Source of the DNA: UBA6107 sp034430175
GTDB taxonomy: Bacteria > Chloroflexota > Anaerolineae > Anaerolineales > Anaerolineaceae
Assembly (NCBI GenBank): GCA_034430175.1
Contig: DAOUFI010000026.1
Location: 62,001-126,000, forward strand
DNA length: 64,000 nucleotides
Direction: 5' to 3'
In this document: piece after piece, positions 50,313-59,502 of the stretch
How the letters are laid out: each line of letters begins with the position of its first letter
Position numbering within the stretch: the first letter of the stretch is position 1
Notes under the pieces: generated by a model
The model's input: only the letters and a program-made list of their open reading frames with translations
What the model was told of the DNA's origin: nothing
Database searches by the model: none
Program-made: the position numbers and the translations under genes

Positions 50313-52739
50313 ATGGTAGAAAATAAACAGGTCATCCTTCCAATTACGGGGATGACCTGCGCCAATTGTGTGGCGACTATTGAACGAAATGTTAAAAAAT
50401 TACCGGGAATCGAGTCGGCATCTGTAAACCTTGCGTCTGAGCGTGCGACGATTGCGTTTGACCCCGGTCAATTGTCCCTAGAAGAAATCGTAAATAGAAT
50501 TGATAAAGCTGGATATGGAATCGCCTCTGGTGAGATGGCTCTTGAATTTAAACATCTGGGTGACAGTGCGGATGCAAAACGTTTGGAAAAAACGTTTTTA
50601 AAGGTAGAGGGCGTTCAATCGGTGCAGGTAAATTTAGCTTCTGATTCAGCCAAAGTTAAATACATACCCACTTTAGTGACACAACAGGAAATCCAAAAAG
50701 CTGTGGTGAAAGCTGGATTTGGATTACTGGAGTCCAGCAATAATGGTAAAGACATCGAAGCTGAAGCACGAGAAATTGAGATCAGGCACCAGTTGCATTT
50801 ACTTGTGGTGAGTTTGATCCTGACCATTCCATTATTCGCCTTATCGATGTTGAGGGATTTCGATGTGCTGCCTCATTACATCGGACACGCCTGGTGGATG
50901 AACTGGCTTCTCCTTGTATTAGCGACACCAGTTCAGTTCTATGTGGGATGGCAGTATTACGCTGGTGCATATAAGGCGTTGCGTAATAGATCGGCCAACA
51001 TGGATGTTCTGATCGCGATGGGATCTTCGGCAGCATACCTGTATTCACTACCAGTTGTATTCGGATGGTTGGATGGACATGTTTATCTGGAGACTGCAGC
51101 AGTAATTATTTCCCTGGTTCGGCTAGGGAAATATCTGGAGGCGAGAGCGAAAGGGAGCACATCTGACGCAATCAAGAAGCTGATGGCCCTTCAGGTAAAA
51201 ACAGCAAGGTTGGTGCAAGATAACAAAGAAAAGGACATCCCAATAGATGAAGTAAAGAAGGGAGATATCCTGCTCATCCGCCCAGGACAAAAGATCCCTG
51301 TGGATGGTGTTGTGATCGATGGAAAGACGACGATAGATGAATCGATGTTGACCGGAGAACCTCTGGCAGTTGAAAAATCTGTAGGAGATAAAGTCACTGG
51401 TGCAACCATGAACCGGCAAGGATCGATCAAAATCGAGGCTGTGAATGTTGGCAAAGATACCGTATTAGCTCAAATTATCCGATTGGTGGAAGAAGCGCAA
51501 GGGAGCAAGGCACCGATCCAGAAATTGGCAGATCAAGTTTCTTCAGTGTTTGTGCCAGTCGTGATATTGATCTCGCTCATCACTTTTTTGGTTTGGATGT
51601 TCTTGTTGCCAGTGATCATACCTGCTTTGACCGTAAATCCATTCACCAGGGCGTTGATCACAGCCGTGGCTGTGCTTGTGGTGGCCTGTCCATGTGCGAT
51701 GGGACTGGCGACTCCTACTGCGATCATGGTGGGTACGGGCATGGGAGCACAAAACGGTATCCTTTTCCGTTCGGGGGAAGCTTTGGAGCGGGCGCAGAAG
51801 ATCGATACCGTCGTATTGGACAAAACCGGGACGGTTACCAACGGGCAACCTGTGGTCACCGATATTGTGGTCTACGATGAATCAATGGATGAAAATCGTT
51901 TGTTGGTGCTTGCGGCGAGTCTTGAACGGAAAAGTGAGCATCCCGTAGGAGACGCACTGGTTGCAGAAGCCGGCAACCGAGATTTGAAACTAAAGGACGC
52001 GGAGGGTTTTACAGCCATTTCTGGGCAGGGTGTGATGGGTGAGGTTGATGGCATGAGCATCGCCATTGGTAACCAGACTTTGATGCAAGGGATGGGTAAG
52101 GAAATAAGTAATTTTTCAGAGAGAGCTACCAGTCTGCAAGACCAGGGACGGACAGTGCTTTTCATCTCGATCAACAACAAGATCGTCGGTTTGGTGGCAG
52201 TGTCAGATGTGCTCAAGCCCACTTCGAAGGAGTCGATCGATGAATTAAAAATGATGGGCTATGATGTTGTGATGTTAACTGGCGACAACCCTGTCACGGC
52301 GAGAGCAATCGGCAGGCAGGTGGGGATTGAAACGGTGATCGCTGGAGTGTTACCCACAGAGAAAGCCAATGAGGTGAAGAAACTGCAGGAAAGTGGAATG
52401 CGTGTTGCGATGGTGGGAGATGGGGTGAATGACGCTCCGGCGCTCGCCCAGGCTGATTTGGGTATGGCCATTGGCACTGGTACAGACATTGCCATGGCAG
52501 CCGCACCAGTAACATTGATCAGTGGCGATCTGCGAAATATTGCCAAGGCGATCCGGTTATCAAAACGTACTGTGCGCACGATCCGGCAGAATCTATTCTG
52601 GGCGTTTTTCTATAACATTATCCTGATCCCCCTGGCGGCTTCTGGAAAGATGGATCCAATGCTCTCAGCAGCGGCAATGGCGTTCAGTAGTGTGTTTGTG
52701 GTGACAAATAGTTTGCGAATTAGGCGCGCTAAGATCTAG
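50313..52739 (+). CDS. copA: Copper-exporting P-type ATPase
   Basis: The 808-residue P1B-type ATPase pumps copper(I) out of the cytoplasm. HMA domain 1 has GMTCANC (residues 13-19). A second HMA-like domain (about 73-140) keeps the fold pattern but lacks the CxxC, reading FKHLGDSADA there. Transport site CPC is in VVACPCAMGLATPTA near residue 455; phosphorylation site DKTGTVTNG near 507; hinge GDGVNDAPAL near 703. About eight membrane helices. It ends the csoR-copZ-copA operon and has a terminator. The CPC, not SPC or CPH, supports copper or silver. Confidence 0.95.
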   Translation: MVENKQVILPITGMTCANCVATIERNVKKLPGIESASVNLASERATIAFDPGQLSLEEIVNRIDKAGYGIASGEMALEFKHLGDSADAKRLEKTFLKVEGVQSVQVNLASDSAKVKYIPTLVTQQEIQKAVVKAGFGLLESSNNGKDIEAEAREIEIRHQLHLLVVSLILTIPLFALSMLRDFDVLPHYIGHAWWMNWLLLVLATPVQFYVGWQYYAGAYKALRNRSANMDVLIAMGSSAAYLYSLPVVFGWLDGHVYLETAAVIISLVRLGKYLEARAKGSTSDAIKKLMALQVKTARLVQDNKEKDIPIDEVKKGDILLIRPGQKIPVDGVVIDGKTTIDESMLTGEPLAVEKSVGDKVTGATMNRQGSIKIEAVNVGKDTVLAQIIRLVEEAQGSKAPIQKLADQVSSVFVPVVILISLITFLVWMFLLPVIIPALTVNPFTRALITAVAVLVVACPCAMGLATPTAIMVGTGMGAQNGILFRSGEALERAQKIDTVVLDKTGTVTNGQPVVTDIVVYDESMDENRLLVLAASLERKSEHPVGDALVAEAGNRDLKLKDAEGFTAISGQGVMGEVDGMSIAIGNQTLMQGMGKEISNFSERATSLQDQGRTVLFISINNKIVGLVAVSDVLKPTSKESIDELKMMGYDVVMLTGDNPVTARAIGRQVGIETVIAGVLPTEKANEVKKLQESGMRVAMVGDGVNDAPALAQADLGMAIGTGTDIAMAAAPVTLISGDLRNIAKAIRLSKRTVRTIRQNLFWAFFYNIILIPLAASGKMDPMLSAAAMAFSSVFVVTNSLRIRRAKI

Positions 52740-52744
52740 ATACC

Positions 52745-52774
52745 AAGAGGTCGGCTGATAACCAACCTCTTTTT
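52745..52774 (+). terminator. Terminator after copA
   Basis: Inverted repeat AAGAGGTCGG / CCAACCTCTT with one mismatch, followed by five T. It begins six bases after the copA stop. Confidence 0.75.
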
Positions 52775-52794
52775 ATTTCAATAATTTCCCTGCG

Positions 52795-52803
52795 TGGTAC
52801 AAT
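52795..52803 (+). promoter_or_regulatory. Extended -10 promoter of the transketolase run
   Basis: TGGTACAAT (TG, one base, TACAAT), 27 bases before the transketolase ATG. No clear -35. Confidence 0.45.
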
Positions 52804-52830
52804 AACCAAAACCATTTGGGAAGGCACATT

Positions 52831-54831
52831 ATGAACGATCTTGAAAGCAAAGCAATCAACACGTTACGGTTTTTATCAGTCGATGGAGTGCAACAGGCCA
52901 ATTCCGGACACCCGGGTTTGCCGATGGGTACTGCCGCCATCGCCTTCACGATTTGGACGCGACATTTAAAATTCGATGCAAAAGATCCCCAGTGGCCTGA
53001 CCGTGACAGGTTCATCCTCTCCGGTGGACATGGATCGATGCTTTTGTATAGTTTGTTGCATTTAAATGGATTTGGATTAACTTTGGATGATCTTAAGCAA
53101 TTCCGCCAGTGGGGAAGCCTCACTCCGGGTCATCCGGAATATGGTTGGACGAAAGGTGTGGAAGCGACGACTGGACCGCTAGGCCAGGGGTTTGCAAATG
53201 GCGTCGGAATGGCAATCGCAGAAGCACATCTGGCAGCAGAATTCAATAAACCTGATCACAAAATTGTGGATCATTACACCTATGCCATTGTTACCGATGG
53301 TGACTTGATGGAAGGTGTAACTTCAGAGGCAGCTTCTTTAGCTGGTCATCTTAAGCTGGGAAAGCTGATCTATCTATACGACGACAACCGAATCAGTATC
53401 GATGGATCTACGGATATCGCATTTACCGAGGACCGAGCAAAACGATTTGAGGCTTATGGTTGGCAGGTGCTTTACGTCAAGGATGGAAACGACGTGGATG
53501 AAATCGATGCAGCCATCAAGGAAGCGAAAAAAGATGAACGTCCTTCACTGATTGTCTGCCGTACTCACATCGGTTATGGCTTGCCAACCCGCCAGGACAC
53601 ATCAAAAGCGCACGGCGAACCGCCCGGTGATGAAGAATTGAATGGAGCAAAAAAGAAACTAGGTTGGCCAGAATCTCCGCGTTTTTATGTACCGAAAGAC
53701 GTGGCTGAACTTTTTAGAAAGAACTCGGAAGCTGGAAACGCAAAACATAACGCATGGAATGCAAATTTTCAGGCTTATGAAAAAATCTATGTGTCAGAAG
53801 CGAAAGAATTTTTGCGCCGTATGGAAGGTGTATTCCCCCAGGATTGGGAGAAGAGTTTACCGATCTTTCCAGCCGATGAGAAAGGGATGGCGACCCGTGT
53901 CGCTTCTGGTCAGGTGTTAAATGCCGCTGCTTCCATACTCCCCGAATTGATGGGCGGCTCCGCTGATCTGACTCCTTCAAATAATACCTGGATCAAAGAA
54001 ACAACAGCGTTCCAACCCGGAAATGAAATCGGACGATATCTGCATTTTGGAGTCCGCGAGCATGGGATGGGATCGATCGTGAACGGTCTGGCCTATCACA
54101 AGGGTGTCATTCCTTTTGGTGCTACTTTCCTGGTTTTCACTGACTACATGCGCGGTGCCATTCGTGTGGGTGCATTATCTCACGTCCCTTCGATCTGGAT
54201 AATGACTCATGACAGCATCGGCCTTGGCGAAGATGGACCAACTCATCAACCGGTGGAGCACCTTGCTGCTTTGCGGGCAATTCCAAATTTGGTGGTTTTG
54301 CGCCCTGCCGACGCCAACGAAACCTGCGAAGCCTGGAAGGTGGCTATCGAACGTCGTAACGGTCCAACAGTGCTCGCCCTAACGAGGCAAGCTGTCCCAA
54401 CCATGGATCAGAGTGCCGTCAATTCCTGTGCAGGACTGCGCAATGGGGCCTACGTTCTAGCTGACCTTGGTGATAAAAATCTTGAGATAATCCTGATGGC
54501 ATCAGGGTCGGAAGTGGCATTGGTTCTGGAAGCAGGGAAAAAACTGGCTACTGAAGGTCATGGAGTCAGAATCGTGAGCTTCCCATCGTGGGAATTGTTC
54601 AAACAGTCCAGTCCGGAATACCGCGAAAGCGTTCTCCCCACAAATATGAAACGCAGATTAGCGGTTGAAATGGGCGTTGCTCAGGGTTGGGAACGCTGGG
54701 TGGGAGACGGTGGTGAAGTCCTCTGTATGGAAGGTTATGGTGCTTCCGCTCCGGCGAAAATTCTTTTTGAAAAATTTGGTTTCACCGTCGATTCTGTGTT
54801 GCAAAAGGCACATAAGCTGCTTGAGAAATGA
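52831..54831 (+). CDS. tkt: Transketolase
   Basis: The 666-residue thiamine-diphosphate enzyme moves two-carbon units between sugar phosphates. It opens MNDLESKAINTLRFLSVDGV, with ANSGHPGLPMG near residue 24, TTGPLGQG near 113, the cofactor motif VTDGDLMEGVTSEAASLAGH near 153, and the second-half motif HDSIGLGEDGPTHQPVEHLA near 463. GGGAAGG precedes the ATG at 52831; the frame is open to 52816. rpiB follows after ten bases and tal-pgi a little later, so most of the non-oxidative pentose phosphate pathway is in one run. Confidence 0.96.
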   Translation: MNDLESKAINTLRFLSVDGVQQANSGHPGLPMGTAAIAFTIWTRHLKFDAKDPQWPDRDRFILSGGHGSMLLYSLLHLNGFGLTLDDLKQFRQWGSLTPGHPEYGWTKGVEATTGPLGQGFANGVGMAIAEAHLAAEFNKPDHKIVDHYTYAIVTDGDLMEGVTSEAASLAGHLKLGKLIYLYDDNRISIDGSTDIAFTEDRAKRFEAYGWQVLYVKDGNDVDEIDAAIKEAKKDERPSLIVCRTHIGYGLPTRQDTSKAHGEPPGDEELNGAKKKLGWPESPRFYVPKDVAELFRKNSEAGNAKHNAWNANFQAYEKIYVSEAKEFLRRMEGVFPQDWEKSLPIFPADEKGMATRVASGQVLNAAASILPELMGGSADLTPSNNTWIKETTAFQPGNEIGRYLHFGVREHGMGSIVNGLAYHKGVIPFGATFLVFTDYMRGAIRVGALSHVPSIWIMTHDSIGLGEDGPTHQPVEHLAALRAIPNLVVLRPADANETCEAWKVAIERRNGPTVLALTRQAVPTMDQSAVNSCAGLRNGAYVLADLGDKNLEIILMASGSEVALVLEAGKKLATEGHGVRIVSFPSWELFKQSSPEYRESVLPTNMKRRLAVEMGVAQGWERWVGDGGEVLCMEGYGASAPAKILFEKFGFTVDSVLQKAHKLLEK

Positions 54832-54841
54832 GAAATAGAAA

Positions 54842-55312
54842 ATGAAAATTGCTGTTGCTTGTGATCATGCAGGGTTCCCGTTAAAGGATGAAGTCATATC
54901 AACAATCGAACAGTCAGGGAATGAAGTGGTGGACTTGGGGGCTTATAGTCTGGAGCCGGTAGATTACCCTGATTATGCCGAGAAAGCCGGTAGAGCGATT
55001 TTACAGGGGCAGGCTGATCGCGCGGTAGTGATCTGCGGATCTGGAGTTGGAGCTTCGATTGCTGCAAATAAAATGCATGGTATCTACGCATGCGTCTGTC
55101 ATGATACTTATTCGGCTCACCAAGGAGTCGAGCATGACAATATGAACGTTCTTTGCCTGGGGGGGAGGATCATTGGGGGCGAATTGGCAAAGGAGATTGT
55201 AAAAGCATATTTAAATGCAAATTTCAGTGGTGAAACTCGTCATTTACGACGGGTTGCAAAGATCCATGAATTAGAAGATACTGGTTCAATCCAGACTAAA
55301 AACGGTAAATAG
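54842..55312 (+). CDS. rpiB: Ribose-5-phosphate isomerase B
   Basis: The 156-residue enzyme interconverts ribose 5-phosphate and ribulose 5-phosphate. Marks: IAVACDHAGFPLKDEVI at the N-terminus, DLGAYSLEPVDYPDYA near 33, the active-site region VVICGSGVGASIAANK with its Cys near 66, and ARxCHDTYSAHQGVEHDNMN-like segment near 92-101. It lies between transketolase and tal-pgi. Confidence 0.95.
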   Translation: MKIAVACDHAGFPLKDEVISTIEQSGNEVVDLGAYSLEPVDYPDYAEKAGRAILQGQADRAVVICGSGVGASIAANKMHGIYACVCHDTYSAHQGVEHDNMNVLCLGGRIIGGELAKEIVKAYLNANFSGETRHLRRVAKIHELEDTGSIQTKNGK

Positions 55313-55343
55313 AGTTACAAGAAAATAACGGGATGTAAATGCC

Positions 55344-58121
55344 ATGAACAAAACAGAAAAACTCCGCAGTTACGGACAATCCATCTGGTACGACAATATT
55401 CAGCGCAGGCTGTTGAAGAACGGTGAGTTAAGAGGAATGATTGATCGGCATGAGATTTTCGGCGTGACCAGCAATCCTTCAATTTTTCAAAACGCAATCG
55501 CAAAATCTACTGATTATGATGCAGATCTCAAATCCATGGTATGGTCAGGATGGACAGCCGATCAGATCTTTTGGGAGCTTGCAATCGAAGATATTCGACG
55601 CGCAGCGGATTTGTTCCGGGGTCTGTACGAAGAAACCAACGGTGGAGATGGTTACGTAAGTCTTGAGGTGAACCCTCTTCTTGCCAAGGATTCAATGAAA
55701 ACTTACGAAGAAGCCTTGCAGTTGTGGCAACGTGTCGACCGTGAGAATTTAATGATCAAAATCCCGGCAACCAAAGAAGGAATCCCGGCAGTGAGAAAAT
55801 CGATCGCAGCCGGCTTGAATGTGAATGTCACCCTCATTTTTTCAATTGATCGTTATCAAGAAGTGATTAATGCCTATCTATCTGGTCTGGAAGATCGTCT
55901 GGCACAGGGAAAACAAATTGACAATATTGCCTCAGTAGCCTCTTTCTTTGTATCTCGTGTCGATACTAAAGTGGACAAATTACTTGAACAGAAAATCGCT
56001 GCCGGGATAAATGACGCAAAAGCGCTGCAGGGAAAAGCCGCAATCGCTAATGTCAAGATGGCGTATGAGGTGTTCAAAAAGAGCTTCACCTCTGAGCGAT
56101 GGCAAAAATTATCTGAGCAAGGCGCGAGATTACAGCGCCCATTATGGGCATCTACAAGCACTAAAAACCCAGATTATCGCGATGTGATTTACGTGGAAGA
56201 ACTGATCGGGGCTGATACAGTCAACACGGTTCCTCCTCAGACTTTAACTGCTTTTCTCGATCATGGGAATATCAACGAAACCATTGAACAAGGTCTAAAC
56301 GAAGCAAAAGACCAAATTCAGATGCTTGAAGCACTCGGAATTTCGATGGGTGCCATAACTGCTGAATTGGAAACAGAAGGTGTGGATGCATTTATTACTG
56401 CATTCATGGGCTTATTGGATTCCATTAAAGAAAAAGTTGACAAAATCACCCTCGAATTAGGTCCGATCAAGGATGATGTCAAGAATACGGTGGAATTACT
56501 TCATAATCAAAATGCCGTCAAACGACTATACGATGTGGATGCCACTCTTTGGACTACCGATCTGACGGGCCAAGCCGAGATCAAGAAACGCTGCAATTGG
56601 CTGAACGCGCCCTGGAAAAAATGCGACGTAGAGGGTTGTTACACTGAATTGCAGAATTATTGCAAAGAAAAAGGATTCACTGATGCAGTTTTGTTGGGAA
56701 TGGGTGGTTCATCACTAGCTCCTGAAGTAATGCGACAGATCAATGGGGTAACGAAAACAGATAAATTCAATGGTCTTGACCTCGTGATCCTGGATTCCAC
56801 CGATCCCGGTCAGGTAAAGGAAGTAAGGCAGAAAATCGAGATCGGAAAAACACTTTTCATCGTCTCCAGTAAATCAGGTGGAACAGCCGAGGTAAATGCC
56901 TATCTTGATTATTTCTGGAAAGAGACGGTAAATGGTGTTGGAAAGAAAGCTGGCGATCATTTCATCGCCATCACCGATCCCGGCACAAATCTTGAGGTAA
57001 ATGCCAAAGAAAAAGGTTTCTGGCGTATATACCCCGGGGATCCAATGGTAGGCGGCCGGAATTCCGCACTCACCGCGTTTGGCCTTGTTCCGGCAGCTTT
57101 GATCGGGATGGACGTGGAAAAATTGCTACGAAATGCAGAATCGATAGCTGAGAAGTGTCTTCCGGAAGTTCCCACCGGCGCCAACCCCGGTGCTGTCTTA
57201 GGTGCCATTCTTGGCGCGGCTTGGAAGCAAGGACGGGATAAACTGACGATTGTGACCGACGCTGAATGGGAGTCATTTGGCTCATGGTTGGAACAACTTA
57301 TCGCTGAAAGTAGCGGCAAACAAGGGAAGGGCATCATCCCTGTTGCAAATGAACCAGCACTTGAAGCCTCAAGATATCAAAAAGATCGAATTTTCGTGTA
57401 TCTAAACTCGACGAACTCAAAATCTATTTTTATTGAGAATATTCGAAAGGCCGGTCACCCTGCCATTGAAATTCTGGTGCGTGATTCGTATGATCTTGGT
57501 GGCCAATTCTACCTCTGGGAAGTAGCAACCGCCATTGCGTGCTCGATCATGGGTGTTAATTCATTTGATCAGCCAGATGTACAGGACAATAAAACCCGAA
57601 CAGTCAGTAAAATCAACGACTTTCGTAAAAACGGTAAATTCCAGGAAGACTTGCCAGCCCTGGATTTGCCTTACGCTAAAATCTATGTGGACGCTAAATT
57701 AATTGATCTTAAGAATCCTTCGTTGCATGATCTTCTAATTGATTATCTCAAGAAGGTGATCAAGCCAGGTGATTATGTGGCAATTAACGCATATATGCCT
57801 CGTAATCAAAAGAATATCGAGGAATTGACGCGACTTAGAGAAAGTATTTTGAGTGAAGTGTCTGTTGCTACAACTCTTGGGTTTGGGCCGCGTTTCCTTC
57901 ATTCCACTGGGCAACTACATAAAGGTGGTCCGGACAGTGGAGTTTTCATACAAATAACAGCGGATGTGGCTGAAGACATCGAAATCCCGAATGAGGGTAT
58001 GACCTTTGGTGTTCTAGAGAAAGCTCAATATCTGGGTGATTTTGAAGCGTTACAAGCCCGAAATCGTAGGCTGATTCGCATCCACATGAATCAACCCGAT
58101 CATCAGAGATTGATAAAGTAG
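55344..58121 (+). CDS. Bifunctional transaldolase/glucose-6-phosphate isomerase
   Basis: The 925-residue protein is a natural fusion. Residues 1 to about 365 are a transaldolase: FGVTSNPSIFQNAI near 37, the Schiff-base Lys in LMIKIPATKEG near 137. Residues about 395-925 are a phosphoglucose isomerase: GMGGSSLAPEVMRQ near 455, SSKSGGTAEVN near 513, and LGFGPRFLHSTGQLHKGGPD near 840 with the acid-base His. Such Tal-Pgi fusions are known from a few bacterial groups, including Chloroflexota. It follows rpiB by 31 bases and precedes the AhpD-like gene by four. The frame is continuous across the join. Confidence 0.94.
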   Translation: MNKTEKLRSYGQSIWYDNIQRRLLKNGELRGMIDRHEIFGVTSNPSIFQNAIAKSTDYDADLKSMVWSGWTADQIFWELAIEDIRRAADLFRGLYEETNGGDGYVSLEVNPLLAKDSMKTYEEALQLWQRVDRENLMIKIPATKEGIPAVRKSIAAGLNVNVTLIFSIDRYQEVINAYLSGLEDRLAQGKQIDNIASVASFFVSRVDTKVDKLLEQKIAAGINDAKALQGKAAIANVKMAYEVFKKSFTSERWQKLSEQGARLQRPLWASTSTKNPDYRDVIYVEELIGADTVNTVPPQTLTAFLDHGNINETIEQGLNEAKDQIQMLEALGISMGAITAELETEGVDAFITAFMGLLDSIKEKVDKITLELGPIKDDVKNTVELLHNQNAVKRLYDVDATLWTTDLTGQAEIKKRCNWLNAPWKKCDVEGCYTELQNYCKEKGFTDAVLLGMGGSSLAPEVMRQINGVTKTDKFNGLDLVILDSTDPGQVKEVRQKIEIGKTLFIVSSKSGGTAEVNAYLDYFWKETVNGVGKKAGDHFIAITDPGTNLEVNAKEKGFWRIYPGDPMVGGRNSALTAFGLVPAALIGMDVEKLLRNAESIAEKCLPEVPTGANPGAVLGAILGAAWKQGRDKLTIVTDAEWESFGSWLEQLIAESSGKQGKGIIPVANEPALEASRYQKDRIFVYLNSTNSKSIFIENIRKAGHPAIEILVRDSYDLGGQFYLWEVATAIACSIMGVNSFDQPDVQDNKTRTVSKINDFRKNGKFQEDLPALDLPYAKIYVDAKLIDLKNPSLHDLLIDYLKKVIKPGDYVAINAYMPRNQKNIEELTRLRESILSEVSVATTLGFGPRFLHSTGQLHKGGPDSGVFIQITADVAEDIEIPNEGMTFGVLEKAQYLGDFEALQARNRRLIRIHMNQPDHQRLIK

Positions 58122-58125
58122 CATT

Positions 58126-58482
58126 ATGACTGATTCCAGATTGGATGAGTTCGAACAATATCGCGCCAGGATGAATGAGCGAATCTTACAGATCGATAAC
58201 ATGGGGATTAAACGCTTTTTCAACCTGGACACATCAGCTTATCAGGATGGCGCCCTCGATCCCAAAACAAAAGAGTTGCTCGGTTTGGTAGCTTCAATGG
58301 TTCTGAGATGTAACGATTGCATTGATTATCACATTCTACAATGCGTCAAGGCAGGATGGACGGACGAACAACTATACGACTCATTCAACGTGGCACTGGT
58401 TGTGGGAGGAAGTATCGTCATTCCTCACCTAAGACACGCAGTCGAATCACTTGATATTGCCAGAAAAAAGTTCCAGGGTTGA
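58126..58482 (+). CDS. Carboxymuconolactone decarboxylase/AhpD-like protein
   Basis: The 118-residue helical protein has the AhpD-type redox site: Glu near 50 (KTKELLGLVAS), Cys62 and Cys65 in RCNDCIDYH, and His69. AhpD relatives reduce peroxidase partners or act as general antioxidant enzymes, and most CMD-family members of this size have unknown substrates. It starts four bases after tal-pgi. Its TGA lies in the loop of the shared terminator hairpin. Confidence 0.88.
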   Translation: MTDSRLDEFEQYRARMNERILQIDNMGIKRFFNLDTSAYQDGALDPKTKELLGLVASMVLRCNDCIDYHILQCVKAGWTDEQLYDSFNVALVVGGSIVIPHLRHAVESLDIARKKFQG

Positions 58483-58496
58483 CCTGGAACTTTTTT
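58464..58496. terminator. Bidirectional terminator between AhpD-like gene and TIM-barrel gene
   Basis: Fourteen-base perfect stem AAAAAAGTTCCAGG / CCTGGAACTTTTTT with the loop GTTGA. T-runs on both strands come from the stem itself. The loop contains the AhpD-like stop codon, and the far arm overlaps the stop of the minus-strand gene. Confidence 0.88.
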
Positions 58497-59502
58497 AAGC
58501 AGATTTCTTCTTGCGGCAGATTTTTGACCCAAGCCAAACAGCGGCAAATACAGTCCATGGATGCGATAATGCCCAAAGAAACCACTGGCCAGTCTTTCTT
58601 TTCAAATCGATTTTCAGAACTTCATTATTGGAAGGAAGAGAAGATGGTTGATTCCAATCCATATCAATTAACGGGTCAAGAAAACCCTGTCGAACACATC
58701 CTTCGAGACTAAAAATATAGATGTTGTTTGAAAATTGTTTTGCGATCAACAAATCGCGCTTTAAGTCTTGCCAGGTCATCGAGCGGAGTGGATTACCATC
58801 CTCGAGTTCGACGCCGCCGCCTGTGCTACCCAAACCGATGCCTTGCGCCTGGCGGGCGTAACTTGTAAGGATGGCGTCTCCGTTCTTTGAAAAAAATGAC
58901 GTGTAAAGCATCAACACCTCACGATCCACATTCAATGGTGGTGTTCCCAGTAGACACGAAATGATTTCGGATGATGCTTTTCGTTCTTCAATTACGAATG
59001 GAAAATTGTATGTCTCAACTGGATAACCATCAAGCTTGATAATTTCCATAAGAGACTGAAGCTCCGTAATTGCTTTGTGGTAATAAGATTTATGGAACGC
59101 TCTTGATATCAGATCAGGTAGATGATGTTTCCAGGCTGGCCCGGGAAGAGCGATACGGTCATATCGCGGTTCAAGATCGATACCGATACCTGCCCATTGT
59201 ATTTGATACTGTGAAGTCCAATCCTTTAGGCGCCTATAGGCGTGTGCTGTTGCACTGATCGTGTCAAGACTCGTCCAATATCCTTCCTCCTTGGGTAATA
59301 ATAGCCAGGCTGTCACGGGAACTCCGACGTTAGTCAGGTGTTTGACAATTTCAGCTCTTGCAGGAGACAGGTCATGAATTCCCATACTGAGGTTGGCATT
59401 CAATTTCCTTAGTTTTATGATCAGTGCTGAATCCTTGAAAAGGCTGATCAAATTCTTTTCATCGAGTTCGCAGAAGAAGGTGAGGTCAGGTTGAGAGTTC
59501 AT
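58495..59502 (-). CDS. TIM-barrel-like protein with C-terminal membrane helix, unknown function
   Basis: The 335-residue protein is not in a family I can name. Strand-like segments with acidic ends recur (FFCELD, MGIHDLSPA, VTAWLLLPKE, AGIGIDLEPRYD, YIFSLEGC), a layout like a TIM-barrel glycosidase; GIDLEP resembles the DxE end of GH18-type barrels. A hydrophobic C-terminal segment (about 300-325, FLWALSHPWTVFAAVWLGSK) followed by Lys-rich residues suggests a membrane tail. No signal peptide is seen, so the barrel may be cytoplasmic. It overlaps the ROK kinase stop by four bases (ATGA); a sugar-related job is inferred from that. Confidence 0.6.
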   Translation of the reverse strand: MNSQPDLTFFCELDEKNLISLFKDSALIIKLRKLNANLSMGIHDLSPARAEIVKHLTNVGVPVTAWLLLPKEEGYWTSLDTISATAHAYRRLKDWTSQYQIQWAGIGIDLEPRYDRIALPGPAWKHHLPDLISRAFHKSYYHKAITELQSLMEIIKLDGYPVETYNFPFVIEERKASSEIISCLLGTPPLNVDREVLMLYTSFFSKNGDAILTSYARQAQGIGLGSTGGGVELEDGNPLRSMTWQDLKRDLLIAKQFSNNIYIFSLEGCVRQGFLDPLIDMDWNQPSSLPSNNEVLKIDLKRKTGQWFLWALSHPWTVFAAVWLGSKICRKKKSA

